Origin: Microcoleus sp. CSU_2_2
GTDB lineage: Bacteria; Cyanobacteriota; Cyanobacteriia; Cyanobacteriales; Microcoleaceae
NCBI GenBank assembly: GCA_012035135.1
Contig: JAAUPI010000015.1
Span: 1-42,105, forward strand
DNA length: 42,105 nt
Reading direction: 5' to 3'
The notes beneath the pieces are model-generated. The model searched no databases, had not been told where the DNA came from, and saw only the letters and a list, made by a program, of their open reading frames with translations. This document shows positions 8,048 to 16,246 of the stretch, in pieces (the stretch's first letter is position 1; every line of letters starts with the position of its first letter). A program made the translations under genes and the position numbers.

Positions 8048-10264
8048 ATGACAACAAAACTAAGGGCTATAAACACAGAAAAAATAGAGATGGAATTGCA
8101 GCAGTTGAGGGCAGACCAAGAACTGATTCTCAACCAAATAGATAATGCAATCGCTCTGTTCGACCCATCTGACTGCTTAGTTTTGTTCAACCAAAAATTG
8201 GCTCAAATTTGGGGAATCTCCTCAGAATGGCTGGAAACCAAGCCCAAGTCAGACTTACTGTTTGCGGAAATTGTGGCTCGCGGTTACTGGTCGTCCCAGC
8301 AGCGGGAACAGTTTCAGCAAGCACTGCAACAAGCTAAGGAGCAACAAAGTTTATCATTTTACTTCGAGCAATCCAATGGGGTTTGTTTGGAGGTTTATGC
8401 CACGATTTCTTCGAGTGGCGGATGGTTGTTTAAATTTAGAGACGTTACGGTATACCAAAATTCCAAAGCTAGTTTGAACGCAGAAGTTCGGCGACTGAGA
8501 TTTCTTTTAGGTTTAACAGAACGCCTGCAAAATTCTAACTGTTTGCAAGAAATAGGTCAGTTTGCCCTCAGTTACTTGGTACACGCAACGAATGCTGCTT
8601 TCGGAGATGTGAAAGTGATTAGCGGCGAAGGTACTAAGCGGCGTGCGGGGACGATTTCCAACCAAGTTTCAACTCAATTTATTGCTAGTTATGGGGAACC
8701 AGTAGCCGAAGAAATGCAAAAACTGCTGGCGAGAGGCATTCCCTACGGCACCGGCTTGCTGTGGCAAGTTGTGGAAACTGGTAAACCTTTGTTTGTCGAG
8801 GACTATGCCAAACATCCCAATGCTGTGCCGGAATTTCGGCATCCGGGAATCGGTCAATTGGGCATTTTTCCGATCGCAGCCACTAACGGTAGAATTATCG
8901 GAGTGCTGACGCTGGAGTCCCGCAATGTCAAAAAACTGCAAGCTACCCTCCACGAAGAAGTGTTGGAGGCTGCTTGCCGGACTCTGGGGGCTGCGATCGA
9001 GCGGGCTCAGACACAAGAAGACCTGCGCCAAGTTAACGAACAATTAGAGTATTCTTCTCAGTTAAAATCCGAGTTTTTGGCGTCGATGTCCCACGAATTG
9101 CGGACACCACTTAACAGCATTCTGGGCTTTTCTGATTTGCTGCGGCGGCAAACAGCGGGAAAGTTGAGCGACAGGCAAGTTAACTACGTAGAATTAATTG
9201 AAAAAAGCGGTCATCACTTATTGCAACTAATCAACGATATTCTCGACCTATCTAAAATTGAAGCGGGTAAAACAGAACTAAATTTACAGTCGGTTCGGGT
9301 GCACGAACTCGCGACTGATTGCTTGAAAATGATTCAGCCGCGGGCAGATAAAAAGCGGATTGCTTTGTCTTTAGAACTCGACTATCGGATTACTAAAGTT
9401 TTGCTAGACGAACGGCGTGTGCGACAAATAGTCATTAATTTACTTTCCAATGCGATCAAATTTACCCCAGAGCGTGGAAAAGTAAAACTCAGCGGGCGTC
9501 TGGCTTATGGCAGCGAAATTAATGACGATTATCGACCCGATTGTTCTCCTGTAAATGCGAGCACGCCTTATTTGTGTTTGGAGGTACAAGACTCTGGCAT
9601 CGGCATTCCCCAAGACCGCTGGCACTTGCTATTTCGACCTTTTCAACAAGTGGATTCTTCTCTGACAAGGCGTCACGAAGGCACGGGTTTGGGTTTGGCT
9701 TTGACTAAGCGATTGGCAGAATTGCACGGGGGGACAGTCTCTTTTCAATCTATTTGCGATCGAGGAAGTTTGTTCCGCGTCTGGCTGCCTTTGACGGAGA
9801 TGCGTCAAGAGTTAGAAACATTTGCTTCTTGTTCGTTGGATTCCGGTTTGAACTCGATCTCTGCCATTCCTTTACCAATCGGCAACAAGCAGATTTTGGT
9901 TGTCGAAGACCAGCCTTTCAACCAACAGTTGATTTCTGAGGTGCTGGAGTTGGAGGGCTACGGAGTAGAGATTCTCGCTGATGGGCAGGCGATGCTCGAT
10001 CGGATTCGTGCCGCGCAGATGACCCCAGAGTTGTTGCCGGATTTGATTTTGATGGATATTCAGTTACCGGATGTTGACGGCTTTGACTTGATGCGCCAAG
10101 TTAAGGCCGATCGAATGTGGGAGTCGATACCAATGATTGCGGTGACGGCGATGGCAATGCCGGGTGACCGAGAACGCTGTTTGGAAGCTGGGGCTTCTGG
10201 TTATTTGAGCAAGCCGTTGGATCTGAATTTGGCGATCGCCACTATCCGTTCTTTTGTAACTTAA
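8048..10264 (+). CDS. hybrid sensor histidine kinase / response regulator (PAS-GAF-HisKA-HATPase-REC)
   Basis: 738 aa, cytosolic, without membrane segments. Order: a short N-terminal coiled coil and a degenerate PAS-like domain (about 20-140), a GAF-like domain (about 150-320), a HisKA domain with the phospho-accepting H349 in MSHELRTPLNS, and an HATPase_c domain with N-box NLLSNAIKFT (464-473), DSGIGI (515-520) and GTGLGLA (545-551). A C-terminal receiver follows, with the acidic pair at about 620-621, phospho-acceptor D670 (LMDIQLPD), T700 and K722. All core residues are present, so an active phosphorelay is expected, with output to an unlinked partner. The signal is unknown; the GAF lacks an obvious bilin-binding Cys motif. 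ATG 8048 fits the start of the coiled coil. No neighbour shares its operon. Confidence 0.93.
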   Translation: MTTKLRAINTEKIEMELQQLRADQELILNQIDNAIALFDPSDCLVLFNQKLAQIWGISSEWLETKPKSDLLFAEIVARGYWSSQQREQFQQALQQAKEQQSLSFYFEQSNGVCLEVYATISSSGGWLFKFRDVTVYQNSKASLNAEVRRLRFLLGLTERLQNSNCLQEIGQFALSYLVHATNAAFGDVKVISGEGTKRRAGTISNQVSTQFIASYGEPVAEEMQKLLARGIPYGTGLLWQVVETGKPLFVEDYAKHPNAVPEFRHPGIGQLGIFPIAATNGRIIGVLTLESRNVKKLQATLHEEVLEAACRTLGAAIERAQTQEDLRQVNEQLEYSSQLKSEFLASMSHELRTPLNSILGFSDLLRRQTAGKLSDRQVNYVELIEKSGHHLLQLINDILDLSKIEAGKTELNLQSVRVHELATDCLKMIQPRADKKRIALSLELDYRITKVLLDERRVRQIVINLLSNAIKFTPERGKVKLSGRLAYGSEINDDYRPDCSPVNASTPYLCLEVQDSGIGIPQDRWHLLFRPFQQVDSSLTRRHEGTGLGLALTKRLAELHGGTVSFQSICDRGSLFRVWLPLTEMRQELETFASCSLDSGLNSISAIPLPIGNKQILVVEDQPFNQQLISEVLELEGYGVEILADGQAMLDRIRAAQMTPELLPDLILMDIQLPDVDGFDLMRQVKADRMWESIPMIAVTAMAMPGDRERCLEAGASGYLSKPLDLNLAIATIRSFVT

Positions 10265-10289
10265 ATTAGTCCCGAACGCACCGATGGTC

Positions 10290-10356
10290 AGAAAGCGGGT
10301 TTTTTGATGAAAATCCTTCATCTTCGCCAGCCGATGAGGTAAAAAACCCGGTTTCT
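10290..10356. repeat. long inverted repeat, possible terminator
   Basis: AGAAAGCGGGTTTTTT (10290-10305) pairs with AAAAAACCCGGTTTCT (10341-10356), 15 of 16 positions, around a 35-base loop. It lies 25 bp after the histidine kinase stop and could act as a terminator, but the loop is long and the motif resembles a dispersed cyanobacterial repeat (a shorter relative lies at 15098-15148). Confidence 0.5.
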
Positions 10357-10443
10357 TTGGCGTCGCAAAAAATTAATAGAATTCGGTTTTGCGAAGATGG
10401 CGTATGAGCGATCGCTTTCGGGTAAACTGAGCCATGATGCGTT

Positions 10444-10449
10444 TATAAT
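10444..10449 (+). promoter_or_regulatory. TATAAT box directly in front of the toxin gene
   Basis: A perfect -10 hexamer ends six bases before the GTG of the toxin gene, so transcription would begin at or next to the start codon and give a leaderless mRNA. No good -35 is visible. Confidence 0.45.
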
Positions 10450-10455
10450 CGAGTA

Positions 10456-10800
10456 GTGGAAGTTCAACCAAGACAAATTCAGAACTATCTAACAGCAGAC
10501 GGAAGAACCCCTTTTGTAGAATGGCTTGGTTCTTTACGAGATACTCAAACTAGAGCTAAAATTAGAAACAGGCTTAAGCGAGTCGAGTCAGGCAATTTGG
10601 GAGACTATCGCTCTGTTGGAGAAGGAGTCTGCGAGTTAAGAATTAACTATGGGCCAGGATATCGCGTTTATTTTGGACAAATCGGGTCAACAATAGTTCT
10701 CCTTCTCTGTGGTGGAGATAAAAGTACCCAAGAACAAGACATTGAAAAAGCCAAAGAATATTGGAGAGATTATGAAAGAAGTGAAAGCACCAAGGAGTAG
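10456..10800 (+). CDS. HigB/RelE-superfamily toxin (addiction module killer protein)
   Basis: 114 aa. The sequence RQIQNYLTADGRTPFVEWLGSLRD…ARIRNRL-like region (AKIRNRLKRVESGNLGDYRSVGEGVCELRINYGPGYRVYF) is typical of the phage Gp49-like/HigB branch (TIGR02683 as I recall it), whose members are ribosome-dependent mRNA interferases. The GTG start aligns with the normal family N-terminus. Its 3' end overlaps the start of the next gene by 29 bp, the standard toxin-first arrangement of this family. Expected regulation is autorepression by the toxin-antidote complex. No truncation is visible. Confidence 0.88.
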   Translation: MEVQPRQIQNYLTADGRTPFVEWLGSLRDTQTRAKIRNRLKRVESGNLGDYRSVGEGVCELRINYGPGYRVYFGQIGSTIVLLLCGGDKSTQEQDIEKAKEYWRDYERSESTKE

Positions 10801-11086
10801 AAGTTACCGCGAATATCTGATGTCATCTCTAAAAGATCCCGAAGAAGCTGCTGGCTATATAGGAAGTTTTTTGGAATTAGAAGAAGGTGACGAAGCAGAA
10901 TATTTGTCATCGGTGTTGAAAGATGTAATTGAGGCGCACGCGCCGATAAATCCTGTTTTGGAAGAAGTAAAGTCGCGCTATGAAAAGCTAGATAAAATGC
11001 TTTCTGAAACTAAGGGTGCTGAAATTTACGCTTTGGTTGAGTTGCTGGATGCGCTGGGGTTTCGGATTGCGATCGCTCCCAAGTAG
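10772..11086 (+). CDS. cognate antitoxin, addiction module antidote family (divergent)
   Basis: 104 aa from ATG 10772, inside the toxin gene's 3' end. A longer reading from 10709 is rejected because it only reads the toxin out of frame. The N-terminus RSRSYREYLMSSLKDPEEAAGYIGSFLE is characteristic of the antidote family paired with HigB-like killers (TIGR02684 as I recall). The usual helix-turn-helix centre (…LSRESLY…) is not recognisable and is replaced by a charged helical stretch (NPVLEEVKSRYEKLDKML), while the tail LVELLDALGFRIAIAPK keeps the family pattern. DNA binding may therefore differ from the usual type. Confidence 0.8.
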   Translation: MKEVKAPRSRSYREYLMSSLKDPEEAAGYIGSFLELEEGDEAEYLSSVLKDVIEAHAPINPVLEEVKSRYEKLDKMLSETKGAEIYALVELLDALGFRIAIAPK

Positions 11087-11114
11087 ATGAGTTGGAAAAA
11101 ATCAAATTATCTAG

Positions 11115-11972
11115 ATGCTTCAAACCATACCAAAAATCTCTATCAAACCCGGATACTGTCCCCAATCAGAGGATAAAACCCCTGAAGCTGATGCAATTGA
11201 TTTTTACCGACTGCGGCAACTAACTAATTCCCAACGGTGGCAAATTGGAGCAAAATTAACTCGTTGGGCAAAGACTTTATCGCTGCGCGGGATGAGGAAA
11301 GCTTGTCCGTCAAACTACCAAGAAAAATTTGCTCGATCGATCTTAGGTAGCAAGTGGTTGCCAATTTTAACCCCCACTAATGACTCATCTATGTGGATTC
11401 AAGATCCCAGCGAAATAGCCAGACTTTTGCACCCAATTTTTGCAACATTAAATATCCCTTATTATATTACAGGCGGGGTGGCTGCTTCTATCTATGGCGA
11501 CCCCAGAACAACACGGGATTTAGATTTAGTAATCGAATTAAATCGAGACAGTATTGCTGGATTAGTTGAGGTACTAGAAACGGCTGGTTTTTATTGTCCT
11601 CCGGGTGCGGTTGAAGATATGCAAAATGGTAGAGGCAGGGTGTTGAGCGTGACTCACATGACTTTTGTATTGAACGCCGATATGATGCTGAATGCCGATA
11701 CAGAGTTCGATCGATCTAAAATGGCAAGGCGGCGGTTGGAAGCGCTGGACGAAGCTGGTATCGAACAGTTTTGGATTGCTGCTGCTGAAGATATCGTGCT
11801 GTCAAAACTGCTGTGGCGAAAACAGTCTCGATCGCAAAAACAATGGATTGATGTTTTGGGAATTATGAAAGTACAATCCGATCATTTGGATCGAGATTAC
11901 TTAACTGAGTGGGCTGAGGAATTGGGGTTGATTGACGATTTGAATTTAGCTTTTGTGGAAGCTGGGATTTAG
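11115..11972 (+). CDS. nucleotidyltransferase-fold protein with extra N-terminal domain
   Basis: 285 aa. Residues about 28-82 form a small helical domain (FYRLRQLTNSQRWQIGAKL…) of a kind seen as short stand-alone proteins in cyanobacteria. Residues 113-285 resemble the nucleotidyltransferase fold of AbiEii/MNT-type proteins: G120-G121 followed by D135-x-D137 in RTTRDLDL (the glycine/aspartate catalytic signature), and a C-terminal region with AAAEDIVLSKLLWRK. Such proteins act as toxins or antitoxins that transfer nucleotides or as degenerate partners; which applies here is unknown. It lies 28 bp after the HigB-type pair and 29 bp before a HigA-like gene, all on one strand, so co-transcription is likely. 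Confidence 0.75.
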   Translation: MLQTIPKISIKPGYCPQSEDKTPEADAIDFYRLRQLTNSQRWQIGAKLTRWAKTLSLRGMRKACPSNYQEKFARSILGSKWLPILTPTNDSSMWIQDPSEIARLLHPIFATLNIPYYITGGVAASIYGDPRTTRDLDLVIELNRDSIAGLVEVLETAGFYCPPGAVEDMQNGRGRVLSVTHMTFVLNADMMLNADTEFDRSKMARRRLEALDEAGIEQFWIAAAEDIVLSKLLWRKQSRSQKQWIDVLGIMKVQSDHLDRDYLTEWAEELGLIDDLNLAFVEAGI

Positions 11973-12001
11973 GGCGATCGCGAACAAATAAGCATAAAAT
12001 C

Positions 12002-12406
12002 ATGACTGTTACTTTTGACTTAAATATCTACATTAACTTGCTTTATAAATATCAGCCTCGAATTATTAAGACTGAAGAGGAAAACGGGATATTTTTGGAG
12101 ATTGTTGAAGAATTAATCTCGCGTCCGAATCTGACTCCAGAAGAAGACGCGCTGTTAGAATTGTTGGTAAAGTTGATTGAGGATTTTGAAGATAAGCACT
12201 ATCAACTTAATATTTCAACGCCAAAATCAAGGCTCCTTCATTTGATGGATGCTCGGAGTATAGAAGCCGAAGATTTAGGAGAAATTATGGGTTCGAGTGA
12301 GGAAGTGTTTGAGATAATTAACGATCGGTTAGAAATTACCAAGAAACAAGCCGAGGATTTGGGGAGGTTTTTTCGCATAGATCCGGGGTTGTTTCTATTT
12401 AATTGA
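12002..12406 (+). CDS. HigA-like (COG5499-type) antitoxin / HTH regulator
   Basis: 134 aa. The pattern of acidic N-terminal helices (…ENGIFLEIVEELISRPNLTPEEDALLELLVKLIEDFE) followed by a helix-turn-helix-like part (LLHLMDARSIEAEDLGEIMGSSEEVFEIINDRLEITKKQAEDLGRFFRIDPGLFL) matches cyanobacterial HigA-type antitoxins. No toxin of its usual partner family directly precedes it; the nearest small toxin is the HigB-like gene 1.2 kb upstream. It may serve as orphan antitoxin or partner the nucleotidyltransferase. A HIP1 site overlaps the region just after its stop. Confidence 0.7.
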   Translation: MTVTFDLNIYINLLYKYQPRIIKTEEENGIFLEIVEELISRPNLTPEEDALLELLVKLIEDFEDKHYQLNISTPKSRLLHLMDARSIEAEDLGEIMGSSEEVFEIINDRLEITKKQAEDLGRFFRIDPGLFLFN

Positions 12407-12468
12407 GCGATCGCACTTTGTAATTTTTTGGAGGGCGATCGTATCCAAGTAGGAAGTAGCGATCGCAC

Positions 12469-12548
12469 TCACTCCTCAAAAGAACCATCGCCAAGCAATT
12501 CAAACAACTCATCCCAAGAACAACCAAATGTTTCTTTAATGCGACTAA
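12469..12548 (-). pseudogene. C-terminal remnant of a small XRE-like regulator, cut by the MITE
   Basis: Read on the minus strand, the bases next to MITE copy B encode …SRIKETFGCSWDELFELLGDGSFEE with a stop at 12469-12471. The KETFGCSWDELFELL motif resembles the tail of short cyanobacterial Cro/CI-type regulators. The upstream part is missing because the frame enters the repeat. The reading is short, so this remains a moderate call. Confidence 0.45.
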
Positions 12549-12655
12549 TACCAAATCCGGGTTTCCCATCCCCGTTATAATTGGTATGGTGCGTCGCTAT
12601 GAGATCTCCCAATAGCAACGAGAGTTGTTCGTAGCGACGCACCCTACATTTACTA
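12549..12655 (+). mobile_element. MITE-like element, copy B (right end lost)
   Basis: Begins with TACCAAATCCGGGTTT and is identical to copy A over positions 1-101 of the window (offset 12554). It stops matching at 12655, where a different dispersed repeat takes over, so the right terminal repeat is absent. The left end abuts the regulator remnant. It is part of the gene-poor stretch 12407-12796. Confidence 0.75.
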
Positions 12656-12659
12656 ATCC

Positions 12660-12718
12660 TAGGGACACAGCATCAATATTTTGATGTATTGCAAAATATC
12701 TAGGTTGCCGTGTCCCTA
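12660..12718. repeat. inverted-repeat element with TAGGGACAC ends
   Basis: TAGGGACAC (12660-12668) and GTGTCCCTA (12710-12718) enclose an A/T-rich centre with a further small hairpin (ATCAATATTTTGAT). It is directly joined to the broken end of MITE copy B, so one repeat may have inserted into or recombined with the other. Related in its core to the tandem array at 2231-2408. Confidence 0.55.
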
Positions 12719-12796
12719 CTGTGCTGATTATTCAATCGGTATTTTAAGGGTGCGATCGCTTTGGTTACTTCGGTCTAATCTCTTAAATAATTTGAC

Positions 12797-13096
12797 TCAC
12801 GCTAAGGGTATCTCCAAACTAGAATGTATAGCTGATAAGCGATCGTATTCTGCTTCATCGGCAGCCAAAATAGCTTCAATTTCTTCTTTGTTAGCGTGAT
12901 AGTAAGCCAAAGCTGCATAAACCTGCGCTAGGCTTAAATAAGGCCAATTATCTACCATCTCTTCTGGTGTTAGTCCTTGTTTCCACAAAGTAGCAATTCG
13001 TCCCACAGTTATTCTAGTTCCGGCAATGCGCGGACGGTTGCCACAGGTTTCAGGCGATCGAGTTATTAACGTAGCAATATCAATTACAGTTGACAT
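12797..13096 (-). CDS. DUF433 protein, orphan
   Basis: 99 aa, ATG at 13094-13096. A DUF433 winged-helix-like domain with the core NRPRIAGTRITVGRIATLWKQGLTPEEMVDNWPYLSLAQVYAALAYYHANKEEIE (described here only by its ends: NRPRIAGTRITVG and LAQVYAALAYYHANKEEI). DUF433 proteins are usually encoded upstream of a DUF5615 PIN-like toxin and are thought to be the antitoxin. Here no DUF5615 frame follows downstream (12796 and below is repeat and MITE), so it appears to have lost its partner. Compare the two complete or near-complete modules at 40.5-41.9 kb. Confidence 0.8.
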   Translation of the reverse strand: MSTVIDIATLITRSPETCGNRPRIAGTRITVGRIATLWKQGLTPEEMVDNWPYLSLAQVYAALAYYHANKEEIEAILAADEAEYDRLSAIHSSLEIPLA

Positions 13097-13453
13097 AGTT
13101 TATTCATCTTGTGAACATCAAATTTTGGTAGAACGATTTGCATGGCGTTGGCACAGATGGAATTTAACTCTATTGTAGGCGATCGCTCCAACTGCCACTA
13201 CTACTGAGTTTACTTCCGCAGAGGTGTAATTTATTACATTTTGTGGCGCAAAACGCTAAACTCAATAGTAGATAAATATTTAGATTGAAGCTAAAATCAA
13301 CCTAGGTTAACCAAGCTCAACATTTATATAATTTCTCAGGGTCATCTATTTTCAGGATTGAGTCGAAAAATGAGGCATCCTGCTCTCGATAGGCTTTTCA
13401 CCTGCTAATCCTTCATCCTTGCCGATCGGTGGCACACCTATATATTTTATTCC
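13097..13453. other. gene-free stretch, nothing recognised
   Basis: 357 bp between the divergent DUF433 gene and the REC-cyclase gene. It contains one HIP1 site and A/T-rich DNA. No open frame of note, no repeat family and no clear promoter pair could be supported; it presumably holds the promoters of both flanking genes. Confidence 0.6.
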
Positions 13454-14911
13454 ATGTCAAACAAGTCGCCCTGTATCCTGCTGGTTGATGACGAGCCAGC
13501 TAATCTGATTCTTCTGGAAGAGTTGTTGCAATTACAAGGATATGTCACTGTATCGGCGCCATCTGGCGACGAAGCGCTGGAAATGGCCCGTTTATCTCGA
13601 CCTGACTTGATTTTACTGGATATTATGATGCCGGAAATGGACGGTTTTGATGTGTGCGATCGGCTGCGGAAGGATACGGCTTTGCAAACTGTACCGATAA
13701 TTTTTTTGACTGCCCTCGATGACGATACCTCTCGCCTCAAAGGCTTGGAAATGATGGCAGATGATTATTTAACTAAGCCTTTTAACAGTCGCTTGTTGCT
13801 GGCAAAAGTTGAGAGTATTTTGCAGTTGAGTAAAATGCGATCGCAAGCTGTTTCCTCAGAAATCAACCAGCAAGTAAAAGAGCAAAGCAAGCGTCAAATC
13901 GTAGCAGCTTGGGAGGCTAACGAGAGTCTTTCCGAAAAGTTTCAGCTATTTGTGCCGGAGCAGCTTTTGGAACGGATTGCCCCGAAAGGAATAGAATCTA
14001 TTCAGTTGGGCAATGTCACAGAAGAAGAGTTAACTATTTTATTTTGTGACATTCGCGGGTTTACTGCGATCGCAGAATCTCAAGAAGCTCGCGAAACTTT
14101 TGAATGGCTGAATGCTTTTTTTACAAAAATGAATGATTGCATCAATACTCACAGCGGTTTTATTGACAAATACCTCGGTGATGCAATTATGGCGGTATTT
14201 GACCAGCCGAGTTCTCACGCTAGAGATGCGATCGAAGCTGCCGTAGCAATGCAAGAAAGTTTAGATGATTTTAATGCTATCCGCCACCAATATAATTTAC
14301 AATCTCCCGTCAATATCGGTATAGGAATTCATACAGGCATCGGTATGATCGGCACTTTAGGTTCCGACCGCCGGATGGATTCAACAGTGATAGGCGATGT
14401 GGTAAATACAGCTTCTAGATTAGAAAATTTAACTAAAATATACGGGTGTCAAATTATTATTAGCGAAGAGGCGATCGTTCATGCTAGAGAATTTATAAAT
14501 GACATGAATATACAATCCAATTCCAAGGAAAATATTTTATTAAAGTGCGACTTAGAGATGGAAACAGAGAATAATTTTATTTCTAGGGCTCAACCAACTC
14601 TTCTGCACAGTCATTCACTCAGTAATAATTATTACTATCGTTGGATCGATCGAGTCACACCGCGCGGTAAGCAGCAAGCTATAGAAATCTACGAAGTTTG
14701 GGCAGCCTCTAATCCTGCATCTGAGGCAAAGCAGCTTACCCAGGCGCTATTTGATAAAGCCATGCAAGGGTGGCAAGCGGAAAGATTTGTCGCAGCTTTG
14801 GGATATTTTCAACAAATAGCCGAACAGAATCCTGCGGATACTGTGGTCACTTTTTATATACAACGCTGTCAAGAAAGATTGGATTTAATAGCTGTAAATA
14901 TCAACACATAA
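13454..14911 (+). CDS. response regulator with class III adenylate/guanylate cyclase output
   Basis: 485 aa. Receiver domain 1-125 with the acidic pair D12-D13, phospho-acceptor D56 (LLDIMMPEMDG), T86 and K108, all intact. A coiled-coil linker (about 130-165) and a class III cyclase domain (about 190-345) follow. The metal-binding aspartates are D199 (FCDIRGFT) and D243 (YLGDAIMAVF), with N318 and R322 in NTASRLE for transition-state binding. K239 and T311 occupy the purine-selecting positions in the pattern typical of adenylate cyclases, so cAMP is the expected product. The tail (GKQQAIEIYEV…) is the common cyanobacterial cyclase C-terminus. No sensor kinase is adjacent; the hybrid kinase at 8.0-10.3 kb is a possible but unproven partner. 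Confidence 0.92.
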   Translation: MSNKSPCILLVDDEPANLILLEELLQLQGYVTVSAPSGDEALEMARLSRPDLILLDIMMPEMDGFDVCDRLRKDTALQTVPIIFLTALDDDTSRLKGLEMMADDYLTKPFNSRLLLAKVESILQLSKMRSQAVSSEINQQVKEQSKRQIVAAWEANESLSEKFQLFVPEQLLERIAPKGIESIQLGNVTEEELTILFCDIRGFTAIAESQEARETFEWLNAFFTKMNDCINTHSGFIDKYLGDAIMAVFDQPSSHARDAIEAAVAMQESLDDFNAIRHQYNLQSPVNIGIGIHTGIGMIGTLGSDRRMDSTVIGDVVNTASRLENLTKIYGCQIIISEEAIVHAREFINDMNIQSNSKENILLKCDLEMETENNFISRAQPTLLHSHSLSNNYYYRWIDRVTPRGKQQAIEIYEVWAASNPASEAKQLTQALFDKAMQGWQAERFVAALGYFQQIAEQNPADTVVTFYIQRCQERLDLIAVNINT

Positions 14912-15097
14912 AATTTATTACCTATTAGATCATGTCCGGTTAATTAACCTTAATTAAGGATTGAGTGGGGTCGGGGTAGAGGGGGAGAGAGGGGAAGAAA
15001 AGTTAATTATGGGTAATCGACCGCACATGACATTACCTATTACCGCTTTTCGAGCGTACCTCATGTTGCTGAGAATTGCTATATTTGTTGTGAGAAA

Positions 15098-15148
15098 GCG
15101 GGTTTACAAGAGGATATACTTTTGGCAATTATTGTTGGTCAAACCCGC
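15098..15148. repeat. inverted repeat GCGGGTTT / AAACCCGC between convergent genes
   Basis: An 8-bp perfect stem (15098-15105 with 15141-15148) around a 35-base loop, between the convergent cyclase and uvsE genes. It resembles the repeat at 10290-10356 and might help terminate both genes. The rest of 14912-15171 contains an AGGGGGAGAGAGGGG low-complexity tract and a GGTTAATTAACC palindrome. Confidence 0.4.
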
Positions 15149-15171
15149 CTCTAGGAGACATTGCTAAATTC

Positions 15172-16095
15172 TTAAACATTGGCAGACAGCCATTCTGCCC
15201 GCAATTTGTCAATTGCTAATTCTTTGAACTTAGCTTCTACTTCAATCCAAGGAGCATTATAATAACAATTTGGCATATCTGCAATCAAATCGCTGTGACG
15301 CGGATCGGCAAAAAATTCTCGCCCGTTTGATATGTGTACTAATTGCCATTCAGGAACGCGCCAAGTATTCCTTACTGCTGCTAGCATTTCGGCAACGTTT
15401 GGATCGTCATAACTTTCTAAATGTTCGTGAATGACGTGGTGGTGGGCGTCAAAAACCAGCGGTACTGCGGTATCGAGACAAACATCTAAAAGTTCTAAGG
15501 AACTGTAAGCGTATTCGTCATTTTCAAATGTTAAGCGCGATCGAATAGATTCGGGTAAATCGCGGATGACTGACTTCAGTTGCGCGGCGCGAGACCCCTT
15601 ACCGCCGTGAATGTTCATCAGTGCCCAGGGCGATCGGGGTTGTCCCAACTTATCCATAATTAAAGCATGAGTCGCCAGAATTTTAATGCTGTTTTTAACG
15701 ACATCAGGCTTGTCGGAACTGAGGACAACAAATTGATCGGGGTGGAGTACCAAACGGATGTTGAGGGAAATTGCCCGATCGCCCACTCTCTGCAATTCCT
15801 CATTCATCGAATCTAACACTGTTTCCCCCAAATCTGTGTCTGCAAAAGGGAAGAGTGCAGAAGTCATCCGATACAATTTAATGTTATTTGCGTAGCAGAA
15901 ATCTATCGCTTTGTCAAGTCGTTTTAAGTTATCTGCATATAACTCGCTCAATACTCTTTCTTGTTCAATTGCTGTTAGTTGCAACAGCCGCTTCCGCGTG
16001 ACAGTGCGGAAACGAACTGCATCGGATGTGGTAATGCACACTAATCCTAATTCCGGCTTTCTTTGACTTGATAACACTTGGTTGTTATTGCTCAT
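15172..16095 (-). CDS. uvsE: UV damage endonuclease UvsE/UVDE
   Basis: 307 aa, ATG at 16093-16095. A single-protein alternative excision-repair enzyme that nicks DNA 5' of UV photoproducts. The TIM-barrel signature segments are all present: ELGLVCITTS near the N-terminus, YRMTSALFPFAD, LVLHPDQFVVLSS, ALMNIHGGKGSR, LTFENDEYAYS, VPLVFDAHHH and LVHISNGRE. The metal-ligating His, Glu and Asp residues of these motifs are intact and the length matches the family. It is monocistronic, on the opposite strand to its neighbours. Confidence 0.95.
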   Translation of the reverse strand: MSNNNQVLSSQRKPELGLVCITTSDAVRFRTVTRKRLLQLTAIEQERVLSELYADNLKRLDKAIDFCYANNIKLYRMTSALFPFADTDLGETVLDSMNEELQRVGDRAISLNIRLVLHPDQFVVLSSDKPDVVKNSIKILATHALIMDKLGQPRSPWALMNIHGGKGSRAAQLKSVIRDLPESIRSRLTFENDEYAYSSLELLDVCLDTAVPLVFDAHHHVIHEHLESYDDPNVAEMLAAVRNTWRVPEWQLVHISNGREFFADPRHSDLIADMPNCYYNAPWIEVEAKFKELAIDKLRAEWLSANV

Positions 16096-16176
16096 TCAAA
16101 ATAATATCTATCTCTAATTTTATCATACAACTGGTCCGTAGTAAGGACTTTAGTCTTTAGTGGCACTTAGTTTGTA

Positions 16177-16196
16177 AGGTGCGTCGCTGTGAGATG
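16177..16196 (+). repeat. fragment resembling the MITE hairpin arm
   Basis: AAGGTGCGTCGCTGTGAGAT matches the MITE segment TGGTGCGTCGCTATGAGAT in all but one or two positions, with no further similarity on either side. It may be an old relic or an independent GGTGCGTCGC-type repeat. Confidence 0.35.
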
Positions 16197-16221
16197 TTCA
16201 ATGAAACTTCGATATTGTAAA

Positions 16222-16246
16222 ACTGGAGTTGAGACTAAACTCCAGT
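16222..16246. repeat. 9-bp hairpin ACTGGAGTT / AACTCCAGT
   Basis: Perfect inverted repeat with a 7-base loop at the 3' end of the fragment below; it lacks a T-tract. A similar sequence family (…AAGGACTTTAGTC…) lies just before it at about 16143. Confidence 0.5.

Noticed and set aside
12681-12899. 72-codon forward frame across the TAGGGACAC repeat
   Set aside because: It starts inside the repeat and ends antisense to the DUF433 gene.
14961-15167. 68-codon open frame between the cyclase and uvsE
   Set aside because: It begins in a low-complexity purine tract and includes the inverted repeat; no ribosome site or conservation signal.
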